Positions 9,265-17,771 of a stretch of DNA of 64,000 bases are shown piece by piece. Position numbers and translations under genes: made by a program. Source of the stretch: Hyphomicrobiaceae bacterium (lineage in GTDB: Bacteria; Pseudomonadota; Alphaproteobacteria; Rhizobiales; Hyphomicrobiaceae); contig JAKFWF010000025.1 in the NCBI GenBank assembly GCA_021730785.1, forward strand, positions 85,472 to 149,471, read 5' to 3'. Positions within the stretch are counted from its first letter, which is position 1. Every line of letters starts with the position of its first letter. The notes under the pieces were generated by a model that searched no databases, was not told where the DNA came from, and worked only from the letters and a program-made list of their open reading frames with translations.

Positions 9265-10322
9265 ACCGTCCACCCCATCCCTAGGAGGCCAAAGACTACA
9301 GTAAATGTGTCGATCGTCAAACTACCTCCAAGAATAAATCGTGACAGTTGCGCAACGAGGCTTAACAGCGAGCCCATGGCAAAGACCGGCAGCGAATTGC
9401 GGCCAAGACTGCACAGCCAGCGCCCGGCCCAGCCGAGACGATCGCGCGCCAGCGAAAAAGCGGGATGGAGTGCCACCACCAGCGCCAGCAGGCAGACGAC
9501 CCGCGACGGCGACAGGTTGGTCTTGTCGATCAGGAAGAAGAAGCGCGGTTCGGGCACCGAGAGGGGATCGGGATCGAAGCCGGACAAGGTCAGTCCGGCA
9601 AACATCGCCACCAGGATCCAGGCGGCCGGAAAGCACCAGTCGACGATCGTCCTGAACGACGCACTGCGCCGCGTGTCGTGCTTCAGTTCGGCGCCAAGGA
9701 AACCGAGGACCAGCAGCAGTTGCCAGGCCAGCGGATTGAACTGCCAGCCGTTATCGCTCGGCCAGGTCGGCAGCTTCCAATTGTAGGTGAGGGTTGCGCA
9801 GTAGAGCGCCAGCGACGCGATGAGCGCGGCGCGAGGCTTCCAGCGCCCCAGGATCACGAACGGTGGCGCCAGGAGCAGGAGGACGACGTAGAGCGGCAGG
9901 ATGTCGAAGAACCACAGGTGGTGGGTGAGCAGTACCCAGCCGAGGGTGGTGCGCACGGGATCGAAGAACGCCGGGCCGGCGTTGTGCCACTCGAGGAAGA
10001 TCGTGTCGTTGCGCACGAGTGCTGTTGCTGCGAGAACCGCCAACGCAATCGCGGTCAATACGATCTGCGCGCGGTAGATTTCCACGGCACGTGCGATCAG
10101 CCGGATGACGACGCGCCCGGCCGGATGGGGTGTCATGGGGCCGCCCGTCGCATAGGACAGGGACCAGCCCGCCAGGAACACGAACAGCTCGGCCGCATCG
10201 CAGAACGCGACGCGGTGCAGCGTGTAATCCCGGTAGAAGTTGCCCGGCACATGATCGATGAAGATCATGATCAAGGCGATGCCGCGCCAGAAATCAACGG
10301 CGTTTTCTGATCGGCTCTGCAT
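9210..10322 (-). CDS. OpgC domain membrane acyltransferase
   Basis: A 370-residue polytopic membrane protein beginning with the OpgC hallmark 'DFWRGIALIMIFIDHVPGN' and 'AELFVFLAGWS'. OpgC proteins add succinyl groups to osmoregulated periplasmic glucans; more broadly they belong to the acyltransferase-3-like group. About ten hydrophobic segments follow. The 3' end overlaps the SGNH hydrolase gene by roughly 55 bases in a different frame, so both probably act on the same glycan. Confidence 0.9.
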   Translation of the reverse strand: MQSRSENAVDFWRGIALIMIFIDHVPGNFYRDYTLHRVAFCDAAELFVFLAGWSLSYATGGPMTPHPAGRVVIRLIARAVEIYRAQIVLTAIALAVLAATALVRNDTIFLEWHNAGPAFFDPVRTTLGWVLLTHHLWFFDILPLYVVLLLLAPPFVILGRWKPRAALIASLALYCATLTYNWKLPTWPSDNGWQFNPLAWQLLLVLGFLGAELKHDTRRSASFRTIVDWCFPAAWILVAMFAGLTLSGFDPDPLSVPEPRFFFLIDKTNLSPSRVVCLLALVVALHPAFSLARDRLGWAGRWLCSLGRNSLPVFAMGSLLSLVAQLSRFILGGSLTIDTFTVVFGLLGMGWTVWFVEWRSRSPSSPLRLS

Positions 10323-10511
10323 GGTGACTGCCGGATCGCTCGGTCGGTCGAGGCTGCGCTGCGGGGAAGATGCATGTGCAGGCAGCTCGGTGATGGGCGC
10401 GCATCTGCGCCGATTGCGGTATGTATGGCAAATTCACAGGATGCAACTGTGCGATGTGCATATCCTCAATTGTGGCCCGTAGTGCGGGTCGAAACGACGA
10501 AAGCACCGGCC

Positions 10512-11486
10512 ATGACCCTGTTCACGCTCGCCGAACTCGAAGCTGCAGCCGAACTCGTGCACGCGCATGTGCCAGCTACCCCGCAGTTCGCCTGGCCCCT
10601 GCTGCGCCAGCGCACCGGCGTCGAGGTCTGGGTCAAACACGAGAACCACACGCCGACCGGCGCATTCAAGGTGCGCGGCGGCGTCGTCTACATGGACTGG
10701 CTGAAACGCAGCCAGCCGGAGGTCACCGGTGTGATCTCCGCGACGCGGGGCAACCACGGCCAATCGATCGCGGTGGCGGCGGCCCGTGCCGGCTTGCAGT
10801 GCGTCATCGTCGTGCCGGAGGGCAACTCGGTCGAGAAGAACGCGGCCATGCGGGCGTTCGGCGCCGAACTCATCGTCCACGGTCACGACTTTGATGCGGC
10901 GCGCGCACATGCGGCCCACCTGGCCGAGCAACGCCGACTGCATTTTGTTCCCTCGTTCGATAAACACCTTGTGATCGGCGTCGCGACCTACGCGCTCGAA
11001 CTGTTCCGTGCCGTGCCGGATCTACAGCGCGTCTATGTGCCGATCGGCCTCGGCTCCGGCATCTGCGGCGTGATCACGGTGCGCGACCTGCTCGGGCTCG
11101 ATACCGAGATCGTTGGCGTGGTGGCGGATGCGGCGCCAGCCTACGCGCTGTCGCTCGAGGCCGGCCGGGTGATCGAGAGTAACAGCGCGGCGACCTTTGC
11201 CGACGGTATGGCCGTGCGCTCGCCAAGTGCTGCGGCATTTGCGATCATCCAGACGGGAGTGGCGCGCATCCTGCGTTTATCCGAGGACGAGATCGCCGCG
11301 GCAATCCGGGTTTACTACAGCGACACGCACAATCTTGCCGAAGGTGCCGGTGCCGCTCCGCTTGCGGGGCTTCTGCGCGAAAGCGACACCCTCCGGGGCC
11401 GGAAAGCCGGCGTAATCCTGTGCGGCGGCAACATCGATGCACAGGTTTTTGCCCAGGTGCTTGCCGGTCGGACGCCGAAAGTATGA
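10512..11486 (+). CDS. Threonine/serine dehydratase (PLP fold type II)
   Basis: A 324-residue pyridoxal-phosphate enzyme. The PLP lysine is in HTPTGAFKVRGG (about residues 43-54), the SATRGNHGQSIA block binds the substrate carboxylate, and PIGLGSGICG is the phosphate-binding glycine loop. There is no C-terminal ACT domain, so it resembles catabolic, non-allosteric threonine/serine dehydratases (including the EutB-like ones) rather than biosynthetic IlvA. The frame is open to 10374, but the ATG at 10512 gives the family N terminus. Confidence 0.88.
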   Translation: MTLFTLAELEAAAELVHAHVPATPQFAWPLLRQRTGVEVWVKHENHTPTGAFKVRGGVVYMDWLKRSQPEVTGVISATRGNHGQSIAVAAARAGLQCVIVVPEGNSVEKNAAMRAFGAELIVHGHDFDAARAHAAHLAEQRRLHFVPSFDKHLVIGVATYALELFRAVPDLQRVYVPIGLGSGICGVITVRDLLGLDTEIVGVVADAAPAYALSLEAGRVIESNSAATFADGMAVRSPSAAAFAIIQTGVARILRLSEDEIAAAIRVYYSDTHNLAEGAGAAPLAGLLRESDTLRGRKAGVILCGGNIDAQVFAQVLAGRTPKV

Positions 11487-11596
11487 ATGTGACGCGTGAT
11501 TCGGCCATAGAGTCGCCAAACGCGGGGTGTGGTGATACGTTTCGCCACGGTCTTTGAAATCAGTTTCAGGCCTCGAGTCTGGCAGAGAGGGGAGCA

Positions 11597-13459
11597 ATGG
11601 GCACGTTGCAAAGGCTGGCAGGACAGGGGCTGGCGGCGCGGACCTTGCGGCACGTGACGGGCGCCTTAATCATGCTCACCGGCGTGGCTGTCAGCGATGT
11701 CGCGCTGGCCACGTCTGGCGCCACCCCCGACGCCAAGGCACCGGAGGCGTCGCTGCTGGGCAGTTACCTCGCCGGCCGCCATGCCCGCGGTCTCAACGAC
11801 TCGGCCATCGCTGTCGAGTACTATCGCGCAGCCCTGTCGATTGATCCCAACAACGAAGTGCTGATCGAGCAGGCGTTCCTGATGGAACTGACCGAGGGCA
11901 ATTATGATGCCGCGGGCAAGCTCGCGACCCAGCTCACCACCAAGCTCGCCGGCACCGGCAATCAAAATCGCATGACCCGCATGTTCCTCGGTGTCGTCGA
12001 TTTCAAGGCCGGACGATGGGTCCAGGCGGACGAGCACTTCAAGGCCGCCAACTCCGGTCCCATCGGCGAACTGACCAGCGCGCTGGCGCGGGCCTGGACG
12101 CTGCAGGCGCAATCGCAATCCGACGAGGCGCTGCAGGTCATCGACGTGCAGCGGCAGGCCGAATGGGCTCAGTTTTATATGCGCTATCACCGGGCACTGA
12201 TCGCCGACATCGGCGGACGGCGCGCCGAAGCACGCGCCAACTATGAGCGCATTTTCAAGACCGACAACCGCACGCCGCGCACCGCGCTGGCCTATACGCA
12301 GCACGCCGCCAACTCGAGCGACCTGAAACTGGCTCGCGCGATCCTCAAGGAGCACATGGACAAGGGGGCGGCCGAAGTCCATCCGATGGCGTCAGCCCTG
12401 CAGCAACAGTTGGCAGGCAACGGTCCGTTCCCGCTGCTGATCGAGACCGCCAACGACGGCATGGCCGAAGTGTTCTATGGGCTTGGCGAGGCGCTCACCA
12501 GCGAAGGCGGTGTCAGCATCGGCGCGCTTTACCTGCAATTGGCGCTCTATCTGAAGCCCGATTTCCCGTTCGCGCTCGCGGCTCTGGCCAACGTGTACGA
12601 GACCACCAAGCACCACGATCTCGCCATCGCCACCTACAATCGGATCAAGCCGGAGACGCCGCTCGCCGCATCGATCGACATCCGCAAGGCGATCAACCTC
12701 AATCTGCTCGATCGGGTCGACGACGCACAGAAGCTGCTTGAAGATCTGGCGAAGCGTCTGCCGTCGGACATCAGGCCGCTCGATGCGCTGGGATCGATCA
12801 TGCGCGCACGCAAGCGCTACGATGATTCGATCGTCTACTACTCGCGGGCGATCACGCTCATTCCAAAGCCGGAAAAGCGCCACTGGTCCTATTGGTATTC
12901 GCGCGGCACCAGCTATGAGCGCGTGAAGAAGTGGCCGCTGGCGGAGGTCGATCTGCAGCGCGCACTGCAGCTTTCGCCCGATCAGCCCATGATCCTGAAC
13001 TATCTCGGCTATTCGTGGATCGACCAGAACAAGAACCTGAAGCAGGGCCTGGCGCTGATCGAAAAAGCCGTCGCCTTGAAGCCGGACGATGGCTACATCG
13101 TCGACAGCCTGGGCTGGGCGCATTACAAGCAGGGGAACTTCAAGGATGCGGTGCGTTTCCTCGAACGCGCTGTGGAATTGCGCCCCGAAGACCCGGTGCT
13201 CAATGACCACCTGGGAGATGCGTTGTGGCGCGTCGGGCGCGAGCGGGAAGCCCGCTTCCAGTGGGATCAGTCGCTCACCCTGAAGCCGGAGCCCGAGGAC
13301 GCGGCCCGCACCAAGCAAAAGCTCGATCAGGGACTTGCCGAGAAGCGGGCGGTACCGGTTCAGAAGGCCAAGCAACAGGCCAAGGCGGAAACACCTCGCA
13401 AGCGCGTCCAGACCAAACTGGAGCAGCCACCAGCCAAGAGCTTCAACCCGTTCAACTGA
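11597..13459 (+). CDS. Exported tetratricopeptide-repeat protein
   Basis: A 620-residue protein with a hydrophobic N-terminal export segment (about residues 20-40, ending VALATSGA) followed by TPR-type helical repeats along almost its whole length; clear units include 'PDQPMILNYLGYSWIDQNKNLKQGLALIEKA', seen in pieces around residues 450-480, and 'DDGYIVDSLGWAHYKQGNF'. The last ~50 residues are Lys/Gln/Ala-rich and end SFNPFN. It resembles alphaproteobacterial TPR proteins of unknown role, probably scaffolds in the envelope. ATG has a GAGAGGGGAG site upstream. Confidence 0.85.
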   Translation: MGTLQRLAGQGLAARTLRHVTGALIMLTGVAVSDVALATSGATPDAKAPEASLLGSYLAGRHARGLNDSAIAVEYYRAALSIDPNNEVLIEQAFLMELTEGNYDAAGKLATQLTTKLAGTGNQNRMTRMFLGVVDFKAGRWVQADEHFKAANSGPIGELTSALARAWTLQAQSQSDEALQVIDVQRQAEWAQFYMRYHRALIADIGGRRAEARANYERIFKTDNRTPRTALAYTQHAANSSDLKLARAILKEHMDKGAAEVHPMASALQQQLAGNGPFPLLIETANDGMAEVFYGLGEALTSEGGVSIGALYLQLALYLKPDFPFALAALANVYETTKHHDLAIATYNRIKPETPLAASIDIRKAINLNLLDRVDDAQKLLEDLAKRLPSDIRPLDALGSIMRARKRYDDSIVYYSRAITLIPKPEKRHWSYWYSRGTSYERVKKWPLAEVDLQRALQLSPDQPMILNYLGYSWIDQNKNLKQGLALIEKAVALKPDDGYIVDSLGWAHYKQGNFKDAVRFLERAVELRPEDPVLNDHLGDALWRVGREREARFQWDQSLTLKPEPEDAARTKQKLDQGLAEKRAVPVQKAKQQAKAETPRKRVQTKLEQPPAKSFNPFN

Positions 13460-13598
13460 GGTCGCGTATCTTGGGGCTTGCAATTGCGCGCCAGGGCCGC
13501 GCAGGCGACACTCCATTGCGACCAACAGGTCACAGGTTGGTGCTGCGGCCGCAGCGCAACAGCAGCAATGGCTTGGCGACTCCAGTAACCCCGCACCG

Positions 13599-14909
13599 TC
13601 AAGGCTTGGTAACACGCGCCAGCCAGGCGACGAGGGCGGCTCGCGCCTCGGGGTCAGTGATGCGCTGCTCGGGCATCTTGGTGCCGGGCGTATAGGCCGT
13701 CGGTCCGACTTCGAACAGTTTGGCGATGGTCTCGGGCGTCCAAACGATGTCCATGGCCTTGAGCGGGTTGGAGAACGTATAGCCCGGCAGACTGGCGATG
13801 CGCCGCCCCATGATGCCATGCAGGGTCGGGCCGGCCAGATGGGTGTCGGCCACGGTCAGTCCGTGGCACGCCCGGCAGGCGCGAAACACTTGGGCGCCGG
13901 GGTCCTTGGCATCCACGATCTCGGTCGAGCTGGCCGGCGCGATCGACGGCCCCAAGGGCTGCCCGGTCGCCACGTCGAAGCGGCGCACGGCACGGTCGGC
14001 GCCGCCGCTGTAGAGTTCGCGCCCGTCGGCAGAAAATGCGATGGCCCACAGCGGCAGACCCGGCCCAAGAATGCGCGACTTTTCCTTGCCGCTCGCCCGG
14101 TCGATCAAGGTCACGGGCGTGCGCAGGCCGCCAGTCGCGATCGTTCGCCCGTCGGGGGAAACTGCGACTGTGGTGAGCGGGCCATCAGGCAAGGCGATGT
14201 CGCGCAATGGCCGCAGCGACGCGTCGATCTCGCGCAGCACGCCGTCCGCGCAGGCAAGCAGAAACGTGCCTTCCGCCGTCATCGCAACGCCGTTGACCGG
14301 CCCCGTGAGTTGCAGCTGCCGTGCCGGCGCTGTCCCGGAGGCCGCGATCGGGGTGAGGCGCAGGCTACCGTCGTAGGCAGCACTCAGGACCGCGGTGCCG
14401 TCGACCGTGACGACCACGCTGGTCACGGGGGCTGCATGTTCGGCAGCGATCCGGCTGGTGCCGTCGGGTGACCACAGCCGCACCGTGCGGTCCCAGCTGC
14501 CGCTGGCGATGAATGTGCCGTCCGCTGCCGCCGCCAGCGCGGACACGGGCCCGCTGTGCCCCTGCAGCGTGACACCGGGTCCAGCCTGCGCGCCGCACCA
14601 AATGGCGATGCGCGCATCCTCGCCGCCCGAGATCAGGCACCCGTCGCGGCGGGTTGCAAGCGCATTCACGGTCGTATCGTGGAACCGCAGGACACGGTGC
14701 GCGCGCCCCTCGGCGATGGTCCACAGGATGATGGCGCTGTCGAAGCCGGCGGAAGCGAGTTTGCCGTCCGGCAGGATCGCGACCGCGCGGATCGGACCGC
14801 CGTGGCCGCGCAAGGCAGCATCGGGCGTCTCGGCCCGCGCGTTGTTGGCGGCGATAAGCGTTGCGGCCATCGCAGCAGCGGCAATGTGATGCCCGAGGCT
14901 TCGACCCAT
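13599..14909 (-). CDS. WD40-repeat protein fused to a C-terminal cytochrome c domain
   Basis: About 436 residues with a signal peptide (ending NNARAE), then WD40-like blades (for example 'LISGGEDARIAIW', 'FIASGSWDRTVRLW', 'LYSGGADRAVRRF'), and a final class I cytochrome c domain with the heme attachment motif CRACHG and a distal axial Met in 'GTKMPEQR'. It should be periplasmic, with covalent heme and a protein-binding propeller. No partner oxidase or dehydrogenase is adjacent. The start at 14909 has GGAGG ten bases upstream; a GTG two codons earlier is also possible. Confidence 0.88.
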   Translation of the reverse strand: MGRSLGHHIAAAAMAATLIAANNARAETPDAALRGHGGPIRAVAILPDGKLASAGFDSAIILWTIAEGRAHRVLRFHDTTVNALATRRDGCLISGGEDARIAIWCGAQAGPGVTLQGHSGPVSALAAAADGTFIASGSWDRTVRLWSPDGTSRIAAEHAAPVTSVVVTVDGTAVLSAAYDGSLRLTPIAASGTAPARQLQLTGPVNGVAMTAEGTFLLACADGVLREIDASLRPLRDIALPDGPLTTVAVSPDGRTIATGGLRTPVTLIDRASGKEKSRILGPGLPLWAIAFSADGRELYSGGADRAVRRFDVATGQPLGPSIAPASSTEIVDAKDPGAQVFRACRACHGLTVADTHLAGPTLHGIMGRRIASLPGYTFSNPLKAMDIVWTPETIAKLFEVGPTAYTPGTKMPEQRITDPEARAALVAWLARVTKP

Positions 14910-14992
14910 GACCACTCAACCTCCGTCCCAACGGCCGATCGCCAGCGCGGCGGCGACGTTCCTAGCACGGAATGGCAGGTTGGAAAGTTCGA

Positions 14993-15067
14993 TGGTGCTG
15001 CAGGGGGGGATTGAACCCCCGACCTCTTCATTACCAATGAAGTGCTCTACCACTGAGCTACTGCAGC
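14993..15067 (-). tRNA. tRNA-Thr (anticodon GGT)
   Basis: Read on the minus strand this folds into a full cloverleaf: acceptor stem GCTGCAG paired with CTGCAGC, D arm GCTC-AGTGGTA-GAGC, anticodon stem CTTCA/TGAAG around the loop TTGGTAA, and T arm with GGTTCAATC. The anticodon at loop positions 34-36 is GGT, which reads threonine ACC/ACU codons. The terminal CCA is encoded in the DNA (14993-14995). Confidence 0.96.
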
Positions 15068-15679
15068 CACGGTTCGCATGCACGTGCCACAAGGGCAGCA
15101 ATGCCGCAAGTGGGTTGGTTCGACGGCGCGCACAGGATCGTGCGGCCAGCCATCACTGTGCCGGTGAATGACTGATTCGCCAACGCGGCTTGACGCCGCC
15201 GCATGGTCCTCAGTCATCCGAAATCCTATTTTCCACAGCAAACAAGCTGCCGCCATGCGCTCGTTTTGCAACAGTGCTGGCCTGGCCGCGCCATCATCAC
15301 GGCAGCCCCATGCGCAGGCCGGTGCAACAGGTATGATCAGCAAGCAAACGACTTCGACCCGACAAACCGGCTGCCCCCCGGCCGCAATACCAAGGTCTCG
15401 CACGCCTTGATTTTACCAGGTTTTTCCATGTCTTAAGGTTTGGTTAACGTCACCCGTCCAGAGCGCCAATGAAGTGCCTCTCGGGCAGGACGGGCGGTTT
15501 CGGGTTAATCACGCATGGCTGATAGCACAAAGCAAGATAGCGTGCTGTGTAATCAATTCCAGTGGTCGTGCCGGCAAACTTATGCTCCAGGTGAACAAGA
15601 ATTCATTCCACTGCCGTGTTTTTGTCCGCACTTCCAATGCTATACGCATGCTTGGCACAAACCATTGGAGATAATTGCC
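15068..15679. other. Non-coding stretch between tRNA-Thr and the Ala/Pro-rich gene
   Basis: About 610 bases. Short open frames occur on both strands but none has a credible start, ribosome site or recognisable product. The last 270 bases are AT-richer and contain a CtrA-type box (listed separately) and the probable promoter of the gene starting at 15680. Nothing else recognised. Confidence 0.6.
15433..15448. promoter_or_regulatory. CtrA-type binding site
   Basis: The sequence TTAA-GGTTTGG-TTAAC is an exact match to the CtrA full site TTAA-N7-TTAAC known from Caulobacter and other alphaproteobacteria. It sits in an AT-rich patch about 230 bases before the Ala/Pro-rich secreted protein gene. 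Binding is inferred from the consensus alone. Confidence 0.5.
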
Positions 15680-16156
15680 GTGAACAACATAATGAACCGT
15701 TGGGGACTTGGGCTGTTAGCAGCAACCGCGTCGCTTGGTCTTTTTGTCGCGACCGCAAACGCACAGCTCGCACCTGCGCCAAAGCCGCCAGCAGTCCCCG
15801 CCGCACCGGCGGTGCCGAAGGCCCCCGCCGCCGCGCCGGCCGTGCCTGGTGCAGCGACAGCTGCCAAGCCCGCCGCTGCCAAGACCGAGAAGAAGGCGCC
15901 GTCGGCTTGCGCCAAGCTGGACAAGGCGACCTGCGAGGCCAATGCCGAGTGCACGTTCGTTGAGCCGAAGACTGCCAACAAGACAACCGGCAAGGTCCAG
16001 GCTGCGCATTGCAAGAAGAAGCCAACGGCTCCGGTCGCCAAGAAGGCCGCTGCCGCTGCTCCAGCCGCCGGTGCCGCTCCCGCTGCACCGAAGGTGCCGA
16101 CTGCCGCTGTTCCAAAAGCTCCTGCTGCCGCCGGCACTGCGCCGAAGCCGCAGTAA
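15680..16156 (+). CDS. Secreted Ala/Pro-rich protein with a four-cysteine core
   Basis: A 158-residue protein: signal peptide (cleavage likely after ATANAQ), then a low-complexity Ala/Pro/Lys arm, then a compact core of about 45 residues with four cysteines (SACAKLDKATCEANAECTF and AHCKKK), then another Ala/Pro arm. The core looks like a small disulfide domain carried between flexible linkers. I do not recognise the family. The GTG at 15680 has GGAG ten bases upstream; an ATG four codons later is farther from it. It ends 27 bases before a strong terminator. Confidence 0.7.
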   Translation: MNNIMNRWGLGLLAATASLGLFVATANAQLAPAPKPPAVPAAPAVPKAPAAAPAVPGAATAAKPAAAKTEKKAPSACAKLDKATCEANAECTFVEPKTANKTTGKVQAAHCKKKPTAPVAKKAAAAAPAAGAAPAAPKVPTAAVPKAPAAAGTAPKPQ

Positions 16157-16183
16157 GCAGCTTTTGCAGTACGCATGTACGAA

Positions 16184-16219
16184 AAAAGACTGCCGCATCC
16201 AACGATGCGGCAGTCTTTT
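16184..16219. terminator. Bidirectional intrinsic terminator
   Basis: A perfect 16-bp stem (16184-16199 with 16204-16219) and a CAAC loop. The stem ends are A-run and T-run, so it can terminate transcripts from both sides. It lies between the convergent genes ending at 16156 and 16247. Confidence 0.9.
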
Positions 16220-16246
16220 CAATTGTGGCGATAGGCTCGGCGCTTT

Positions 16247-16852
16247 TCAGTGGACGGCGTCGGATGCTGGCGGCATCGCCGGCTCGGGCAGCACTCTGAT
16301 AGCCGAAGCCGCATGCCCGCCGCTGGAGCGATGGCGGGCGAAGTCGGTCGCGGTTGTGTCGGCCGCCTGCACCTTGGCGATCGCTACCTGCGCCGCGTCG
16401 AGCTGCAACATCGGCCACATCACTGCTTGCCACATCATGGCCTGGGCCTGCTCTGGCGCGAACTTCGGCGCAGGCGCCGGTGCCGCCCAATAGTTCCGCG
16501 AGGGTTCAAACATCGCCATAGTGTTGGCGAAGGCCGCGATTGCCGACCAGGGCGTGGCTGAAAACAAGGACATTGCCGACGGCATCAGGGCGGGTGCGAA
16601 CGGCATGCCCCACATCGACGGTATCGACGGCATCGTCCAGGGCATCGCCATTGGCGACAGGGACGGCGCCCAGGCACTGAGGTCGAACGGATTGGGAGCC
16701 GGTGCCCGATACCAGGAGCGGCCGGGGTGGGGCGCGGACGCGGGCGCCGGAGACCAAGCGGACGCCGATACCCGCATCATGTCGGCTGCCAGATCGGCAA
16801 AAGTCTGCGCAACGGTGCCAGCGAGGTTCGCAGTCTGTTCAGTGCCCGTCAT
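16247..16852 (-). CDS. Hypothetical Pro/Met/Trp-rich protein
   Basis: A 201-residue protein with no recognised family. An N-terminal ~30 residues look helical (TANLAGTVAQTFADLAADMM). The centre (about 40-125) is very rich in Pro, Met, Trp, Ala and Ser, with recurring P-W/M-M-P patterns such as 'PMAMPWTMPS' and 'SMWGMPFAP'. A helical Ala/Gln segment with 'AQAMMWQAVMWPMLQLDAAQ' split across residues 135-155 follows. No signal peptide. It ends against a bidirectional terminator, which supports it being a real transcription unit. Confidence 0.6.
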   Translation of the reverse strand: MTGTEQTANLAGTVAQTFADLAADMMRVSASAWSPAPASAPHPGRSWYRAPAPNPFDLSAWAPSLSPMAMPWTMPSIPSMWGMPFAPALMPSAMSLFSATPWSAIAAFANTMAMFEPSRNYWAAPAPAPKFAPEQAQAMMWQAVMWPMLQLDAAQVAIAKVQAADTTATDFARHRSSGGHAASAIRVLPEPAMPPASDAVH

Positions 16853-16964
16853 CTAGACCCTCCATGAATTCGACCAGCAAATGATAGCGCATGCGTGTTG
16901 CATCGCAACAATTATTGTTGCATTGCAGCAGTTAATACGCAGTTTTCGTTGCTGGCTTGGCGGC

Positions 16965-17564
16965 TCACTCTTTCTTTGCGGACGGACCTAGGCCCGGTTG
17001 CGCCATGGCAGGCTTCGCCGGCTGGATCGTCTGCGGCGGCGGCGCGGCCGGTGTTTTCATGCGTGGCCCGGGGACCGGACCGGCCGAAGCAGCCATCGGC
17101 TTGGCGGGCGTTGGACCCGTGGGCGGGATCACGTCGTAGATGTCCTCCTCATAGCCGCCCGCCAGCCGGCCAGCGAAAATCCAGTACACGAAACCGCCGA
17201 CCAGCCCCGTGACGGCATAGGCGCCCATGCCGTAGTTGTTGAACACCGACGGACCGCCGGGAGCTTCTCCCAGAAACTGGGCGCAAAAGCCGGCCACCGC
17301 GATGGCGAGGCCGACCAAGGCATGAAAGACCATGCCGCGCAGGCCCTGCCACTCGGAAATGACGGCTGCCAATAATGCAAAAAGGCCTGCGAAAACTGCA
17401 AAAACGGTCGCGAACTGGGCTGCCAGTAACAACACTCCAAGAATGGCATCGGGGTTGTTGCTGAGCAGGTCCCGGGGACCAACCGCGAACAATACCTTGG
17501 TGAGGCCGGCCGCGAGATACGCCATCGCAAAACCGAACAAGACGCGCAGGATGGTTAGAAACAT
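16965..17564 (-). CDS. Hypothetical membrane protein with Pro-rich C-terminal tail
   Basis: About 199 residues with four predicted membrane helices (roughly 1-25, 35-70, 75-100, 105-135) and a cytosolic tail of about 60 residues rich in Pro, Ala and Lys ending GPSAKKE. The ATG at 17564 (MFLTILRVLFG) has GGGG eight bases upstream and begins exactly at the first helix; the longer frame to 17624 adds a non-hydrophobic lead and is less likely. No known family assigned. Confidence 0.7.
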   Translation of the reverse strand: MFLTILRVLFGFAMAYLAAGLTKVLFAVGPRDLLSNNPDAILGVLLLAAQFATVFAVFAGLFALLAAVISEWQGLRGMVFHALVGLAIAVAGFCAQFLGEAPGGPSVFNNYGMGAYAVTGLVGGFVYWIFAGRLAGGYEEDIYDVIPPTGPTPAKPMAASAGPVPGPRMKTPAAPPPQTIQPAKPAMAQPGLGPSAKKE

Positions 17565-17771
17565 GCTGATGCCCCATAATGTTGCCGGCCATGCTTGATG
17601 CCGCGCGACGGGAATGTCCAGCAACCTGTAGAGTTAACGATGTTCACAGGCTGTGGATCCAGGATAGCGCGCTCCAGTGTCTTTTGCGACTCTTGCGGTT
17701 GAGTGAGGTTGCGGGCGCCCAACTCTACTACTCGTGGCACACGCGCATTTGACGCTCCGCCCCACGCGCCT

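Noticed and set aside
12392..13819. 475-codon minus-strand frame
   Set aside because: Antisense to the TPR protein and runs past its end without a plausible start or motif.
15168..15410. 80-codon ORF after tRNA-Thr
   Set aside because: No ribosome site, no family resemblance and competing frames on both strands.
17630..17660. DnaA-box-like and half CtrA-like motifs
   Set aside because: Only partial matches (TGTGGAT and a single TTAAC); no clustering that would suggest an origin.
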